Assembly: GCA_034431315.1 (NCBI GenBank)
Contig: DAOUDK010000004.1
Span: 29,773-93,772 of the forward strand
From: JAUWOY01 sp034431315
Lineage (GTDB): Bacteria; Chloroflexota; Anaerolineae; VGOG01
Direction of reading: 5' to 3'
Length of the DNA stretch: 64,000 bases
How positions within the stretch are numbered: the first letter of the stretch is position 1; each line of letters starts with the position of its first letter. The notes below the pieces were generated by a model. The model ran no database searches. It was not told where the DNA came from and was given only the letters and a program-made list of their open reading frames with translations. Shown one piece after another: positions 50,001-57,486 of this stretch. A program made the position numbers and the translations under genes.

Positions 50001-51015
50001 CTTTTTTGGCCTCCCTCAGATAAGCATCCCTCAGTTCTTTTTCCGATAGGATGCAGCGGTAAGCGCGGCCGTAACCCGCATCGCGAAGAGGGACAGAAGC
50101 GGCCTTGCATTTTGGCCAAGCGAATTTGCAGCGTTCGGCAAACTGGCATCCAGCAGGTGGTTTTTTCAGGTTCGGCGGCACCCCAGGAATGGCAGTCAGT
50201 TTGACATCCCGCAGACCTTTTTCAGGCACGATGATCGAGCCCATGAGACCCTTGGAATATGGGTGGAGTGGATCAAACACGGCTTCTTTTGCGGTACCCT
50301 TTTCCACGATCTGCCCTGCGTACATGACCATAATATCATCGGCCACGTTGTAAAGCAGCGGAAGCTCATGAGTGATGAAGATCATCGATTTGATGTAACC
50401 CTTTTCCATCAAGTTCTTTAGCATCTTGATGACCATCTTCTGTGTAGTGACATCGAGTGCGGAGGAAGGCTCATCAGCAATCAGTATTTTTGGAAAAAGG
50501 ATCACAGATGTCGCGATCACCGTGCGCTGTTTCATGCCGCCCGAAAGTTCAACGGGGTATTTTTGCAGTACATCCGCCGGAAGCCCCAAGACCTCAAAGC
50601 ATCCTCTGGCAAGTTCATAAACCTCTTTCTTGGTTTTGTATGGATCATGCGCTTGAACAACATCCTCAATAAAGTGGATGATCTTCTGGGTGGGGTTGAG
50701 CGCGTTCATCGCCGATTGAGGGATATAAGAGATCTCCGTCCCCAATATCGATTTACGAACGTCATCAGGGGCCATTCCAGAAATATTACGTCCATCAATG
50801 ATGATCTCTCCACTCATGTAGTGCAGCGGAGCGAAGTAATATCCCATCAGGCTGAGCGCCAGCGTCGACTTTCCGCAGCCGGATTCTCCTGAAATTCCCA
50901 GCGTTTTCCCTTCTTCGACCTTCAGAGAAACGTGGTCAACAGCGTAAACATCTTCCTTAAACCGGGTGATATATTTTGTTGTCAGATCCTTGACCTCTAA
51001 CATTACTCTTGGCAT
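49993..51015 (-). CDS. Oligosaccharide-type ABC ATPase, OppD-like (set 4)
   Basis: ATG 51015 gives 340 residues; ATG 51003 (MLEVKDLTT) is an alternative, and the longer translation to 51132 reads into the permease gene. Motifs are GESGCGKSTLALSLMG, PQSAMNALNPTQKI, LSGGMKQRTVIATSV, ILIADEPSSALDV and ITHELPLLY, with GCQFAERC near the C-terminus. In the H-loop the usual HD is HE (THEL). It sits eight bases after the OppC gene. Confidence 0.95.
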   Translation of the reverse strand: MPRVMLEVKDLTTKYITRFKEDVYAVDHVSLKVEEGKTLGISGESGCGKSTLALSLMGYYFAPLHYMSGEIIIDGRNISGMAPDDVRKSILGTEISYIPQSAMNALNPTQKIIHFIEDVVQAHDPYKTKKEVYELARGCFEVLGLPADVLQKYPVELSGGMKQRTVIATSVILFPKILIADEPSSALDVTTQKMVIKMLKNLMEKGYIKSMIFITHELPLLYNVADDIMVMYAGQIVEKGTAKEAVFDPLHPYSKGLMGSIIVPEKGLRDVKLTAIPGVPPNLKKPPAGCQFAERCKFAWPKCKAASVPLRDAGYGRAYRCILSEKELRDAYLREAKKDA

Positions 51016-51023
51016 CTCATCAC

Positions 51024-52274
51024 CTACTCCCTCAATGCCGGATTGAATACCTGGTCGAGACCCGTATTCATCAAATTCATCGAGAACGTAATCAGAGCGA
51101 TGGTTATGATTACGGGGAAGTATGCCCACCATTTTCCCAGGATTTGTGCCTGGTAGATCATCGCCCAGTTCATCATCAAACCCAACGTTGGCACTTCGGT
51201 AGTTCTAGGTCCCAACCCAAGGATCGATAAACCGGCCTCTGCCAGGATACCCGAGGAAATCTGCAGAATCAGGGCCATCACAACATAAGAAGCGATGTAA
51301 GGCAAAATATCGGTGAGGATGATGTGAACGATCGAGTGCCCGGATAGTTTCGACAAATTGACATGGTCGCGATTACGCAGTGAAATCACTTGCGCGCGCA
51401 CTGCCCTGGCAGTCCATACCCAGGAAGTAAACCCGATCACCGCTGCAATGGTAAAGGCACCGCGTTGTTCCTGCCCGATACTGAATGAAATCAGGATCAA
51501 CAATACAAAACTGGGGATAACTGTGAATAGATTGGTGATGAACATAATAGTGTCATCCACCAGGCCACCGACATAACCCGACAGTAATCCCAGGATCAAA
51601 CCGATCGTGGTTGCGATGATACCGGCAACAAAACCGATCCGCAGCGATACACCGGTTGCCGCTACCAATTCCGTCAGCACATCCCTACCAAAGTTATCGG
51701 TTCCCAGCAGCAACACGCGTACGTTTGGAACCTGGCGGATATTCACGTAATCAGATTGTACGACAATACCTGCCTCTTCCAGGTCGCCTGTTTCCGCATT
51801 TTTTACTGCAATGCTTACTCCTTCAGTTGACAGAAGTCCCTTGAGCGAGTTATTGAGCCGAACAAAGTAATTTCGCTTGGCATTGGTCATCCCAGCGATC
51901 TTCTGTGCGGGGTCATAATTGTTCACCCACTGATCCAGGAGTTTTTCGGTGTTCTCGATATCGATCTCATCTTCAGGAATCCCAGATGCCACGAGCCGTT
52001 CTTTCATGGCAAGGCGATCTTCGTCGCCCAGCTTGTTGGCAATTCGCTTCGCAGCGGCATCGTCCAGATTCAGTGTGTAATGAGGAGAGCCAATGCTGTC
52101 ATAAACATTCACATAGATCCCGGGTTCGAAGAAAGTGCCCCGACCGATGATCTCTAATGGAGGATCGGTTATGATCAGCGGATAAACGATCACCGTCAGC
52201 AGTATTGCCATAAAGATGGCAAAACCAATCACAAAATTAGGAGAGCGAAAAATTTGTTGAAAGGTATGCTTCAT
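51024..52274 (-). CDS. ABC permease, OppC-like with large outer loop (set 4)
   Basis: At 416 residues this exceeds normal OppC (about 300). TM1 is FVIGFAIFMAILLTVIVYPLI; an insertion of roughly 110 residues (from RGTFFEPGIYVNVYD to RVLLLGTDNFGRDVL) should lie outside and could contact the SBP. The rest is canonical with the EAA segment LSKLSGHSIVHIILTDILPYIASYV and the end MNTGLDQVFNPALRE. The start ATG follows AAGGAGAG. Confidence 0.93.
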   Translation of the reverse strand: MKHTFQQIFRSPNFVIGFAIFMAILLTVIVYPLIITDPPLEIIGRGTFFEPGIYVNVYDSIGSPHYTLNLDDAAAKRIANKLGDEDRLAMKERLVASGIPEDEIDIENTEKLLDQWVNNYDPAQKIAGMTNAKRNYFVRLNNSLKGLLSTEGVSIAVKNAETGDLEEAGIVVQSDYVNIRQVPNVRVLLLGTDNFGRDVLTELVAATGVSLRIGFVAGIIATTIGLILGLLSGYVGGLVDDTIMFITNLFTVIPSFVLLILISFSIGQEQRGAFTIAAVIGFTSWVWTARAVRAQVISLRNRDHVNLSKLSGHSIVHIILTDILPYIASYVVMALILQISSGILAEAGLSILGLGPRTTEVPTLGLMMNWAMIYQAQILGKWWAYFPVIITIALITFSMNLMNTGLDQVFNPALRE

Positions 52275-52288
52275 AACGACCTCTCTCC

Positions 52289-53293
52289 TTAATCAGCCTG
52301 CGCCGCTTTAATGCGCGGATCAAGGATGCCATAGACGAGCTCAATAAGAAAGTTCGCACTCAGCACCATCAAGGTGATAATCAATGTGGTTGCTGAGATC
52401 AACGGGTAATCCTGGCCCAACACAGCAGACAGGATCGTAGAACCAAGCCCCGGATAACTAAAGATGATCTCCGCCACCAGCGCGCCGCCGACCATGGTAC
52501 CGATCGCTAACGCCAAACCGGTCACCTGCGGAAGCATGGCATTCCGAAATACATAACCGACGATCTTGCGGTCCTTGATCCCCAGGAAACGGCTGTATTT
52601 TACATAGTCCGCACTAAGCTCATAGATGGACATGGAGCGCATGCCAATCGCCTGACCGCCGATCGTGATCAACACGATCGACCAGAACGGTAATTGATAG
52701 TGGACGATTACAGACCACATAAATGACCAGCTCAGGTTGGGAATAAGATCAAACCCATAACCGCCCGAGGTTGGGAACCATTTTAATGTGACTCCAAAAG
52801 TAACCATCAAAATGACCGCCATGCCAAATGCCGGCAAATTACTGACAAAAATACTGATGGGCATGAGGACTTTATCAAAGCCCCCCTTGAGATAAGCGGC
52901 TAACGCGCCGAGTGTGTTCCCGATCAGCCAGCCCACGATGATCGCCGGGAACTGTAGACCGATCGTCCACCAGATGGAAGATTTGAGAACGTCTGCCACC
53001 GTTCTGGGATATTGGCTGAACGAGAAACCAAAATCACCCTGCGCCACATTTTTCACGTATATGAAAAATTGTTCGAGCATGGGTTTGTTAGTGCCAAACA
53101 GGTCCGTGTACTGCTCATAAATCGCTTGAACTCCGGTCGCATCGCTCATGCCTTGGGCAAGCCTGGATACGATGGCCGCCACAGGATCTCCCGGCATCAA
53201 GCGGGGCAGGATGAAATTCAACACGAATGCGCAAACTAAGGTGATTGAGAACCAAAGTAGCTTGTTAAGGAAATACTTTCGGTATCCTTTCAA
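52289..53293 (-). CDS. ABC permease, OppB-like (set 4)
   Basis: A TTG start at 53293 lies seven bases behind AGGAGGT. The 334-residue protein has TM1 (YFLNKLLWFSITLVCAFVLNFIL), MPGDPVAAIVSRLAQG, GDFGFSFSQYPRTVADVL, the EAA-type segment KYSRFLGIKDRKIVGYVFRNAMLPQ and the end VYGILDPRIKA. It follows the SBP gene across a 166-bp gap with two strong hairpins. Confidence 0.93.
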   Translation of the reverse strand: MKGYRKYFLNKLLWFSITLVCAFVLNFILPRLMPGDPVAAIVSRLAQGMSDATGVQAIYEQYTDLFGTNKPMLEQFFIYVKNVAQGDFGFSFSQYPRTVADVLKSSIWWTIGLQFPAIIVGWLIGNTLGALAAYLKGGFDKVLMPISIFVSNLPAFGMAVILMVTFGVTLKWFPTSGGYGFDLIPNLSWSFMWSVIVHYQLPFWSIVLITIGGQAIGMRSMSIYELSADYVKYSRFLGIKDRKIVGYVFRNAMLPQVTGLALAIGTMVGGALVAEIIFSYPGLGSTILSAVLGQDYPLISATTLIITLMVLSANFLIELVYGILDPRIKAAQAD

Positions 53294-53334
53294 TGCAATA
53301 CCTCCTCGATTGATGAATCATTATTTTGCGGATA

Positions 53335-53381
53335 GGTGCAACGCACTTGCGGGTAAAGTACACCCGTCTGTGCGTTGCACC
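53335..53381. repeat. Perfect hairpin GGTGCAACGCAC / GTGCGTTGCACC
   Basis: A 12-bp perfect stem with an inner CGGGT/ACCCG pair lies between the SBP and OppB genes of set 4. It may shield the SBP message or attenuate permease expression. Confidence 0.65.
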
Positions 53382-53407
53382 TGTACAGCTTAAGCTACTT
53401 TGTAAGA

Positions 53408-53446
53408 AACAGCCATGTTCCGGTGTTCGTGGGACATGGCTGTTTT
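53408..53446. terminator. Hairpin AACAGCCATGT / ACATGGCTGTT with T-run
   Basis: An 11-bp stem is followed by five Ts on the plus strand, and by TTTCTT on the minus strand. It lies 14 bp beyond the SBP4 stop and probably terminates part of the SBP transcript before the permease genes. Confidence 0.7.
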
Positions 53447-53459
53447 TAGAGATACCTGT

Positions 53460-55478
53460 TTACGGGTTAACCAGCCTCAGGTTATAGAGACCTGCGATAC
53501 TCCAACCCTGAATCAGGGTGAGCGGCGGGACGGGCGGGTCGGTACCATCATCCTGGTGCGGGAAGCCTGTCCAAACCGTCTCGTTCACAGCGTGGAACGA
53601 TTGGGGACGGTACATGAGCGTGAAGGAGGGAATATCGGTCAGGTAGATCCTGACCAATTCCGTGTACATTTCCTTCAGTTTGTCGGGGTCGGTTTCACCG
53701 GGGATCGCCTGGATCAAGGCATCGACGTCAGGATTTGAATACTGACCCCAGTTGCCGTTCCAGTTGCTCGCCATACCAACCCATTCCGAGCTCAGCAGAT
53801 TGCGGATACGTCCCCAGGGCATGGTGGGGCCGGCGCCGGCGCTCCACATCATGAAGATGTCATAGCCCTCCTCGGGGAGAGGTGCATCCGATTTGGTGAC
53901 GACGGTCTGATAAACGGCCCATTCAGGGTAGTTGGTCGTGATCTCAATGCCGATCTTTTTCCCGGCGGCAGCAACCACTTCAATCGCAGCCTGCCAGTCG
54001 GACCAGCCATTGGGGCAGGTGGCTACATAGCTGAGCTTTTGACCGTTGTATTCACGCCAGCCGTCGCCATCGGTATCGGTAATCCCTGCATCATCGAGCA
54101 GTTTCTTCGCGCCTTCGATATCGTTGCCAGCCCACTGCAGGTCCTTGACGGCATCGTGGTCGTACATGGCCTGCTCACCAGGGGTCGGGTTCATGAGCGA
54201 GCGCGGAACCTGATCGAAGGTGGCCGATTGGTTGGTCATGGCGTTGGCAATGATGGTGGGATAGTCAACGGCAATGGCAATGGCCTTGCGAACCGCAAGC
54301 TGATCTAAACCGTAGGATTTCAGGTTGTAGAAGGCCGTTGGGAGGCTGGCGCCAATGCCATAAGGAGCATCGGGAAGGTAGGTGGAGACGGGCAGCCCAT
54401 AGTTGAGCCACAGAATCTGAATATTGGAGTTGAACTGCTGGCTGACATCCACTTCACCTTGTGCCAAAGCAACAGAACCGGCGGCGTTATCCTTAAAGAT
54501 CGTATGCGCCAGGTACTTCGGAACAGGCAGCTTGCCCCACATGCTGGCATCCTGGCCCCAGTAGTTGTCATCACGAATGTAGACAACCTTCGTATCGTCC
54601 GCGAAGAATTTGTGATAGGGCCCGGAGTAAACCACGTCCTCCGCGGTATCCGCCAGGAGCTCGGTGGCATCGCCACCGGCGCGCTCTTCCAGTTTTTGGG
54701 TCCAGGCTTTCTGGATCACATAGTTGCTGCTCAGGTAAGCAGAGACCAGCAGAGGATTGATCGTTTTGCCGTCCGCATCCAGTTTGGCTTTGACCACAAC
54801 CGTCTGGGCATCCACGGCTTCGATGGCGTCAATGTAATCTACGTTGCCAGCGCCGGTAGGGGTATTGTACTTGACATGGGTGGCCCAGGTATAGGCGACA
54901 TCCTCCGCGGTCAGCGGGGTGCCATCGCTCCAATGTGCGGCTTCTTTGAGCTTGAAGGTGATTTCGGTCCGATCATCGTTCCATGTATAATCACCATCAG
55001 CCAGCAGAGGATACTGCTTGCCATCAAGCATGTTGTACAGGTACGGGGTTTCGAACATGGGGACGCGGGCGTTATCCTCTTGGGCGATAGCCATCGCATT
55101 ATTCATGCTGTTGGAGTACGGATTCCAACCAACAACCGAACCCCACTGCCAACCGTTGTAGTACAGGGTTTCATTGCGGGGCAGAGCTCCAACAACGGGC
55201 TCCGGTGTGACCTCGACGATGACCTCTTTCTCCACCACGACCTCGACGGTCTCCTTGACGATCTTCTCGACCGGCACCTCCTTCTCGACGATCACGGTCT
55301 CGACCACTTGCTTCTCGACGACCACCTCCTTCTCGACGATCACGGTCTCGACCACTTTCTTCTCGACGACCACCTCCTTCTCGATGATCTCCGGCGTCGG
55401 TGGGGCACATGCCGCGAGCACCATGCTGGCGATGATCACCAGAGCAAACAGACTCGTCCATTTCTTACGCGCAAACAT
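53460..55478 (-). CDS. Substrate-binding lipoprotein, Opp-type sugar transporter (set 4)
   Basis: ATG 55478 follows AAGGAGG; the longer translation to 55616 covers leader DNA. The 672-residue protein has a signal peptide with lipobox LAACA (Cys24) and a stalk to about residue 100 made of VEKxVVETVIVEKEV units encoded by a 48-bp tandem repeat. The SBP domain contains LYYNGWQWGSVVGWNPYSNSMNNAM, ITFKLKEAAHWSDGTPLTAEDVAYTW and WLNYGLPVSTYLPDAPYG. Its W-rich start and its neighbours (GH130, LacI) suggest that it binds beta-mannosides or cello-oligosaccharides, as the Opp-type sugar binders of Thermotoga do. Confidence 0.94.
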   Translation of the reverse strand: MFARKKWTSLFALVIIASMVLAACAPPTPEIIEKEVVVEKKVVETVIVEKEVVVEKQVVETVIVEKEVPVEKIVKETVEVVVEKEVIVEVTPEPVVGALPRNETLYYNGWQWGSVVGWNPYSNSMNNAMAIAQEDNARVPMFETPYLYNMLDGKQYPLLADGDYTWNDDRTEITFKLKEAAHWSDGTPLTAEDVAYTWATHVKYNTPTGAGNVDYIDAIEAVDAQTVVVKAKLDADGKTINPLLVSAYLSSNYVIQKAWTQKLEERAGGDATELLADTAEDVVYSGPYHKFFADDTKVVYIRDDNYWGQDASMWGKLPVPKYLAHTIFKDNAAGSVALAQGEVDVSQQFNSNIQILWLNYGLPVSTYLPDAPYGIGASLPTAFYNLKSYGLDQLAVRKAIAIAVDYPTIIANAMTNQSATFDQVPRSLMNPTPGEQAMYDHDAVKDLQWAGNDIEGAKKLLDDAGITDTDGDGWREYNGQKLSYVATCPNGWSDWQAAIEVVAAAGKKIGIEITTNYPEWAVYQTVVTKSDAPLPEEGYDIFMMWSAGAGPTMPWGRIRNLLSSEWVGMASNWNGNWGQYSNPDVDALIQAIPGETDPDKLKEMYTELVRIYLTDIPSFTLMYRPQSFHAVNETVWTGFPHQDDGTDPPVPPLTLIQGWSIAGLYNLRLVNP
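55273..55389. repeat. 48-bp tandem repeat encoding the SBP stalk
   Basis: Two near-identical 48-bp units (55273-55320 and 55321-55368) and a partial third encode the 16-residue period of the stalk. Units differ by only a few bases, so the stalk length may vary by replication slippage. Confidence 0.85.
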
Positions 55479-55567
55479 TTCTTCCTCCTTAATTTTGTTT
55501 GTTTTGTTCCTCGGCATAAATTGCCGAGCTCGGCTTTCGACGGATAAGGCGCGGGTGCGGCATCCCG

Positions 55568-55598
55568 CTACGAGAAGAAAAAGATTCCCTTCTCGTAG
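55568..55598. promoter_or_regulatory. Leader hairpin of SBP set 4
   Basis: CTACGAGAAG and CTTCTCGTAG form a perfect 10-bp stem with an 11-base loop about 90 bases before the SBP start. Confidence 0.6.
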
Positions 55599-55665
55599 AG
55601 ATAAGCTTCTATCCAAAAGTCCGCGTCATCACCTTCTTTCCTTCTCGATGTTTCTCGGAAACCCC

Positions 55666-55679
55666 GAAAGCGCGTTTTC
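55666..55679. promoter_or_regulatory. Candidate LacI-family operator before SBP set 4
   Basis: GAAAGCGCGTTTTC is a near-palindrome of the LacI-family type, centred on CGCG. It lies in the 232-bp gap between the regulator and transporter genes. It differs from the two sites at the lacI promoter, so assignment is tentative. Confidence 0.4.
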
Positions 55680-55710
55680 ACCAGTGAGGAACGTGGGTTT
55701 CCTTCTTTCT

Positions 55711-56739
55711 TCATGACCCACTCAAGGCGGAGCCGCAAGAAGCCCTGATCACCAGCTCCGTGGGCAAGACAATCCTCTGAGCAAGAGCTTCTTCTCCCGA
55801 TGAATCTTCCAGTACGCTCAGCAGCACCTCTACCGCCATTGAGCCCATGCGCTCAATCGGCTGACGCACGGTAGTCAGCGCTGGCACAATCGCCGAGGCG
55901 ATGGGTATGTCATCGAAGCCAACCAGAGCGATGTCCTGGGGAACCTGCCGATCCGCTTGACGGAGCGATCTCAGAGCGCCGATAGCCATCATGTCGCTGG
56001 CGACGAAGACCGCGCTGGGGGAGACGGGTAGCAACCGTTGCATGCCCGCCGTACCGCTGGCCTCAGAAAAGTCCCCTTCCACAATCAGCTCCTCCTCCAC
56101 GGGAATACCGCGCACTTCCAACGCTTGACGGTAGCCGCTCAGACGGTCCTGGCCGGCGATCATGTCCAGTGGGCCGGTGATGGTGGCGATGCGCCGGTGT
56201 CCCAGACGGATCAAGTGCTCGACCGCCATCCGTGCCCCGTTGACGTTGTCAGCGTCCACGTAATGGACTGGTTTGTTGGGATACCGCCCCACGGAAACGA
56301 ACGGGATCCGGTCGCGCAGCAAATCGGAGATGAGCGGATCGTCTAGCGAGGCCGAAGCCACGATGGCCCCCTCCAGGTAACCGCTGCGCAGGATGCGCTG
56401 ATATATCTCTTGCCGGTCAGCATTGGCAGTAAACAGGGAGAGCATCAATTGATATTGGTGAGAGTTACAGGCGTCGGTGGCACCGCGCAGCAAGAGGGAG
56501 AAAAAGGGGTCGGTAAAGAGCGTCGTCACCGCTTCGGGGATCACCATACCGATGACATGGGTACGGCTGGTGGCCAGGCTGCGAGCGGCGGCATGGGGTT
56601 GATAGCCTACCTCTCGGGCGACCTGCCAGACCCGCTCCCGCACCTCGGGGCGGACGTTGGGCTGGTCGTTGATGACCCGGGAGACGGTGGAGCGGGACAC
56701 GCCGGCCAATCGGGCGACATCTTCGAGTGTAGGGGACAT
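55711..56739 (-). CDS. LacI-family transcriptional regulator
   Basis: ATG 56739 lies behind AGGAGC. The 342-residue protein starts with the LacI helix-turn-helix (TLEDVARLAGVSRSTVSRVIN) and hinge helix (AARSLATSRT), followed by the periplasmic-binding-like sensor domain (IGMVIPEAVTTLFTDPFF, VDADNVNGARMAVEHLIRLGHRRIATITG, FVASDMMAIGAL, VGFDDIPIASAIVPALTTV). It reads away toward the transporter operon and probably represses it until a sugar is present. It likely represses itself through the operators in its promoter. Confidence 0.95.
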   Translation of the reverse strand: MSPTLEDVARLAGVSRSTVSRVINDQPNVRPEVRERVWQVAREVGYQPHAAARSLATSRTHVIGMVIPEAVTTLFTDPFFSLLLRGATDACNSHQYQLMLSLFTANADRQEIYQRILRSGYLEGAIVASASLDDPLISDLLRDRIPFVSVGRYPNKPVHYVDADNVNGARMAVEHLIRLGHRRIATITGPLDMIAGQDRLSGYRQALEVRGIPVEEELIVEGDFSEASGTAGMQRLLPVSPSAVFVASDMMAIGALRSLRQADRQVPQDIALVGFDDIPIASAIVPALTTVRQPIERMGSMAVEVLLSVLEDSSGEEALAQRIVLPTELVIRASCGSALSGS

Positions 56740-56749
56740 CGGCTGCTCC

Positions 56750-56763
56750 TGGAAGCGCTCCCA
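56750..56763. promoter_or_regulatory. LacI-type operator 2
   Basis: TGGAAGCGCTCCCA, one mismatch from operator 1, lies about 10 bp upstream of the lacI start and overlaps the region of the ribosome binding site. Confidence 0.75.
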
Positions 56764-56822
56764 ACGGAATCCCAGAAAAGAAGCCGAGGTTCGTGCCAAA
56801 GAGGATGTTTGTAGCTACTTCT

Positions 56823-56836
56823 TGGGAGCGCTCCCA
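56823..56836. promoter_or_regulatory. LacI-type operator 1
   Basis: TGGGAGCGCTCCCA, in the 18-bp perfect palindrome CTTGGGAGCGCTCCCAAG (56821-56838), lies four bases downstream of the -10 box, where bound repressor would block RNA polymerase. Confidence 0.88.
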
Positions 56837-56841
56837 AGAAT

Positions 56842-56870
56842 ATTATACCAAGAATCAGAGGTTTTGTCAA
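56842..56870 (-). promoter_or_regulatory. Consensus promoter of the lacI gene, TTGACA-17-TATAAT
   Basis: On the minus strand TTGACA (56865-56870) and TATAAT (56842-56847) are 17 bp apart, a perfect sigma-70 consensus. Two LacI-type operators lie downstream. Confidence 0.92.
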
Positions 56871-56952
56871 CCCCCAATTTGATGTGGCGGTCAAAGAGGG
56901 AGGGTTAAGCTTCGGGGAGTTCTTCGGGGTACTTATCACCACGGAGAGGGGT

Positions 56953-57372
56953 CTAGTCATCCTCTGTCTCGGGAGAATCGCCGACAATTTGACGGAACTT
57001 ATAGCCGTAAACGATCACCCCATCCTCACCGTACTCTCTGAGCTTCCGCGTGACCATCTCGACCTCCATGCCTACTCGGGCCTCATCGTTGTCCAGGTCT
57101 GTCAACTGGGTTGTCACCAGGGGCCCTTCCTTCAGCTTGACTAATGCTACAGTGTAAGGAATGAATCCCTCGTAGCCAAGCGGGGCCTCGAAGAGGGTCG
57201 AGTAGGAGTAGATCTCGCCCTGGCCGCTGAAGGTGAAGGGCTGCATTTGTTTGGAGTTGCAGTCTGGGCACACGGGACGAGGTGGAAATTGCTTATCCCC
57301 ACAGGCCAGACATTCTGTGCCCACCAAATTGTATCGCTGTTCCTTCAGTCGCCAGTGTCGCGGCATGTCCAT
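56953..57372 (-). CDS. DUF35 zinc-ribbon/OB-fold protein
   Basis: From ATG 57372 the 139-residue protein has an N-terminal zinc ribbon with CLACGDKQFPPRPVCPDC (four Cys near residues 20-37) and an OB-fold (FSGQGEIYSYSTLFEAPLGYEGFIPYTVALVKL). DUF35 proteins bind thiolases and HMG-CoA synthases in archaea and stabilise the channel for acetoacetyl-CoA; here it is downstream of exactly those genes. It is the last gene of the mevalonate operon. Confidence 0.92.
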   Translation of the reverse strand: MDMPRHWRLKEQRYNLVGTECLACGDKQFPPRPVCPDCNSKQMQPFTFSGQGEIYSYSTLFEAPLGYEGFIPYTVALVKLKEGPLVTTQLTDLDNDEARVGMEVEMVTRKLREYGEDGVIVYGYKFRQIVGDSPETEDD

Positions 57373-57410
57373 GGTTCTTCTCCCACCTCCAAAAGCCAAT
57401 ATTAGTGGAT

Positions 57411-57480
57411 CCAAAATCGCTCTAAGGGGATTGCCAAATCCCCGCTTTTGGCCTGAATCTGACGATCCAGGCTGAGCGAA
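57411..57480. repeat. GGATTGCCAAATCC-type double-hairpin repeat, copy 2
   Basis: It matches 23683-23755 with a few changes (GGCCTGAATCTGACGATCC in place of GGCCTGGATTTGGCAATCC). It lies between the thiolase and DUF35 genes. Confidence 0.85.
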
Positions 57481-57486
57481 ACTGGG

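Noticed and set aside
55273..55389. CRISPR-like or other regulatory direct repeats
   Set aside because: The 48-bp units are contiguous, in frame and encode the SBP stalk; there are no spacers.
54459..55547. Plus-strand 362-codon frame opposite SBP4
   Set aside because: Its His/Asp/Leu-rich C-terminus is simply the reverse of the VEKEV stalk repeat; the minus strand encodes a full binding protein.
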